Part shown: piece after piece, positions 5,353-5,855 of the stretch | Position numbering within the stretch: the stretch's first letter is position 1 | Layout: the number at the start of each line of letters is the position of its first letter | DNA from: Candidatus Poribacteria bacterium | Lineage (GTDB): Bacteria; Poribacteria; WGA-4E; GCA-2687025 | Length of the DNA stretch: 5,855 nt | Direction of reading: 5' to 3' | Assembly: GCA_027625215.1 (NCBI GenBank) | Contig: JAQBWJ010000170.1 | Coordinates: 1 to 5,855 of the forward strand | Translations under genes and position numbers: made by a program | Notes under the pieces: model-generated | Seen by the model: the letters and a program-made list of their open reading frames with translations, nothing else | The model's database searches: none | Told to the model about the DNA's origin: nothing

Positions 5353-5855
5353 GGCGATGTGGCATCGTTCGATTGCGGCGGTTCTAATGGGGCGTCGTCG
5401 TCTCTCAGGTAGACGGCGAAATGGTTGCTCTCTTTGACGCGGTCTTTCCAGTAAAGGTTGCCCTCGAACACGGCTAAAAGTCGATATCCAGCGTAGGATT
5501 CGGGCGGCGGCGGCGGACGACCGATCAACAGCACATCCGGTTGACCGGCGAGCAGCGCGTCGATCCGTTCCTCATGACCGTTCGGGTTCGCCCATTTCCA
5601 GTACGCGGGAGGCTGCCCGTCGCGGTGGTTGGCGAAGATGTTGTGATCGAAATACGGCTGCACTGCCGTTGACCAGAACGTTGTGGCGACGATGTTCTTG
5701 TCCTCCAGCCCCCGCTCGCGCAGAACGCGGGCGATCTCGGCGCTCGCGGAGTACTCGCCTTCCAAGTCCGCCCGCGATGCGCTGTCCGCCCAATACACTT
5801 GAACGCCACAGACGATCACGCCGACAACAACGATCGCCGTCTTCAGGTGGATCGG
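5349..5855 (-). CDS. C-terminal part of a membrane protein, GT-C glycosyltransferase-like (5' partial)
   Basis: The reading frame is open to the right edge, giving 168 visible residues (codon at 5855 = residue 1). The GTG at 5819 is inside a hydrophobic segment (LKTAIVVVGVIVCG, residues 4-17), so it is not the start. This segment looks like the last transmembrane helix and is followed by a soluble domain of about 145 residues. Features such as YSASAEIARVLRERGLEDKNIVA, then STAVQPYFD, then a Tyr/Trp-rich stretch (AYWKW) and PDVLLIG resemble the C-terminal extracytoplasmic domain of polytopic GT-C-type glycosyltransferases. That match is by pattern only; the catalytic N-terminal half is not in the window. 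There is a run of five prolines at residues 114-118 and an acidic, proline-containing C-terminus (DDDAPLEPPQ). The gene ends 48 bp before gntR, and its stop codon lies inside the gntR -35 box. Confidence 0.75.
   Translation of the reverse strand, partial: PIHLKTAIVVVGVIVCGVQVYWADSASRADLEGEYSASAEIARVLRERGLEDKNIVATTFWSTAVQPYFDHNIFANHRDGQPPAYWKWANPNGHEERIDALLAGQPDVLLIGRPPPPPESYAGYRLLAVFEGNLYWKDRVKESNHFAVYLRDDDAPLEPPQSNDATSP

Noticed and set aside
1..5855. Mobile element, phage, CRISPR or RNA gene signals
   Set aside because: No direct-repeat array, transposase or integrase motif, long terminal inverted repeat, tRNA cloverleaf or rRNA segment was found on either strand.

Overview
The window is a GC-rich stretch of bacterial chromosome holding six protein genes and almost no spare DNA. 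It looks like an uncultured Poribacteria- or Planctomycetota-type organism. The grounds are a terpene-cyclase-fold/CARDB/YdjY fusion protein, a secreted LamG protein with a short 'GGKATSTWGSLK'-type tail, and the general codon style. This assignment rests on remembered family distribution, not on a search. No rRNA, tRNA, CRISPR array, transposase or attachment site was seen.

Left half, plus strand (1-2511): the 3' part of a large exported-type protein runs in from the left edge. It has alpha/alpha-toroid (prenyltransferase/squalene-cyclase-like) repeats, then a CARDB-like beta domain, then a YdjY-like domain. It overlaps by 11 nt a small polytopic membrane protein that resembles the membrane part of an ABC-2-type permease. 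The two are probably translationally coupled and belong to a gene cluster that continues to the left.

Right half, minus strand (2506-5855), reading leftwards from the right edge: the C-terminal part of a membrane protein, probably a GT-C-type glycosyltransferase or similar; a GntR-family regulator with an FCD ligand domain; a secreted LamG (concanavalin-like jelly roll) protein; and an iron-type alcohol dehydrogenase. A good sigma70-like promoter lies in front of the gntR gene, with its -35 box laid over the stop codon of the preceding gene. A perfect 14-bp palindrome covers the gntR start codon and is a candidate autoregulatory operator. The gaps inside this group are 45-101 bp and no convincing terminator is seen, so gntR, lamG and the dehydrogenase may form one transcription unit, perhaps for sensing, binding and oxidising or reducing a carbohydrate-derived substrate. 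That pathway is inference only.

The two halves converge: the membrane-protein gene and the dehydrogenase gene overlap tail to tail by 6 bp with no room for a terminator. Both edge genes are truncated by the window, and the first usable GTG in each (60 on plus, 5819 on minus) is internal, not a real start. I found no clearly new defence, mobile or RNA-based system. The most unusual items are the three-domain fusion and the compact regulatory node at the gntR start.
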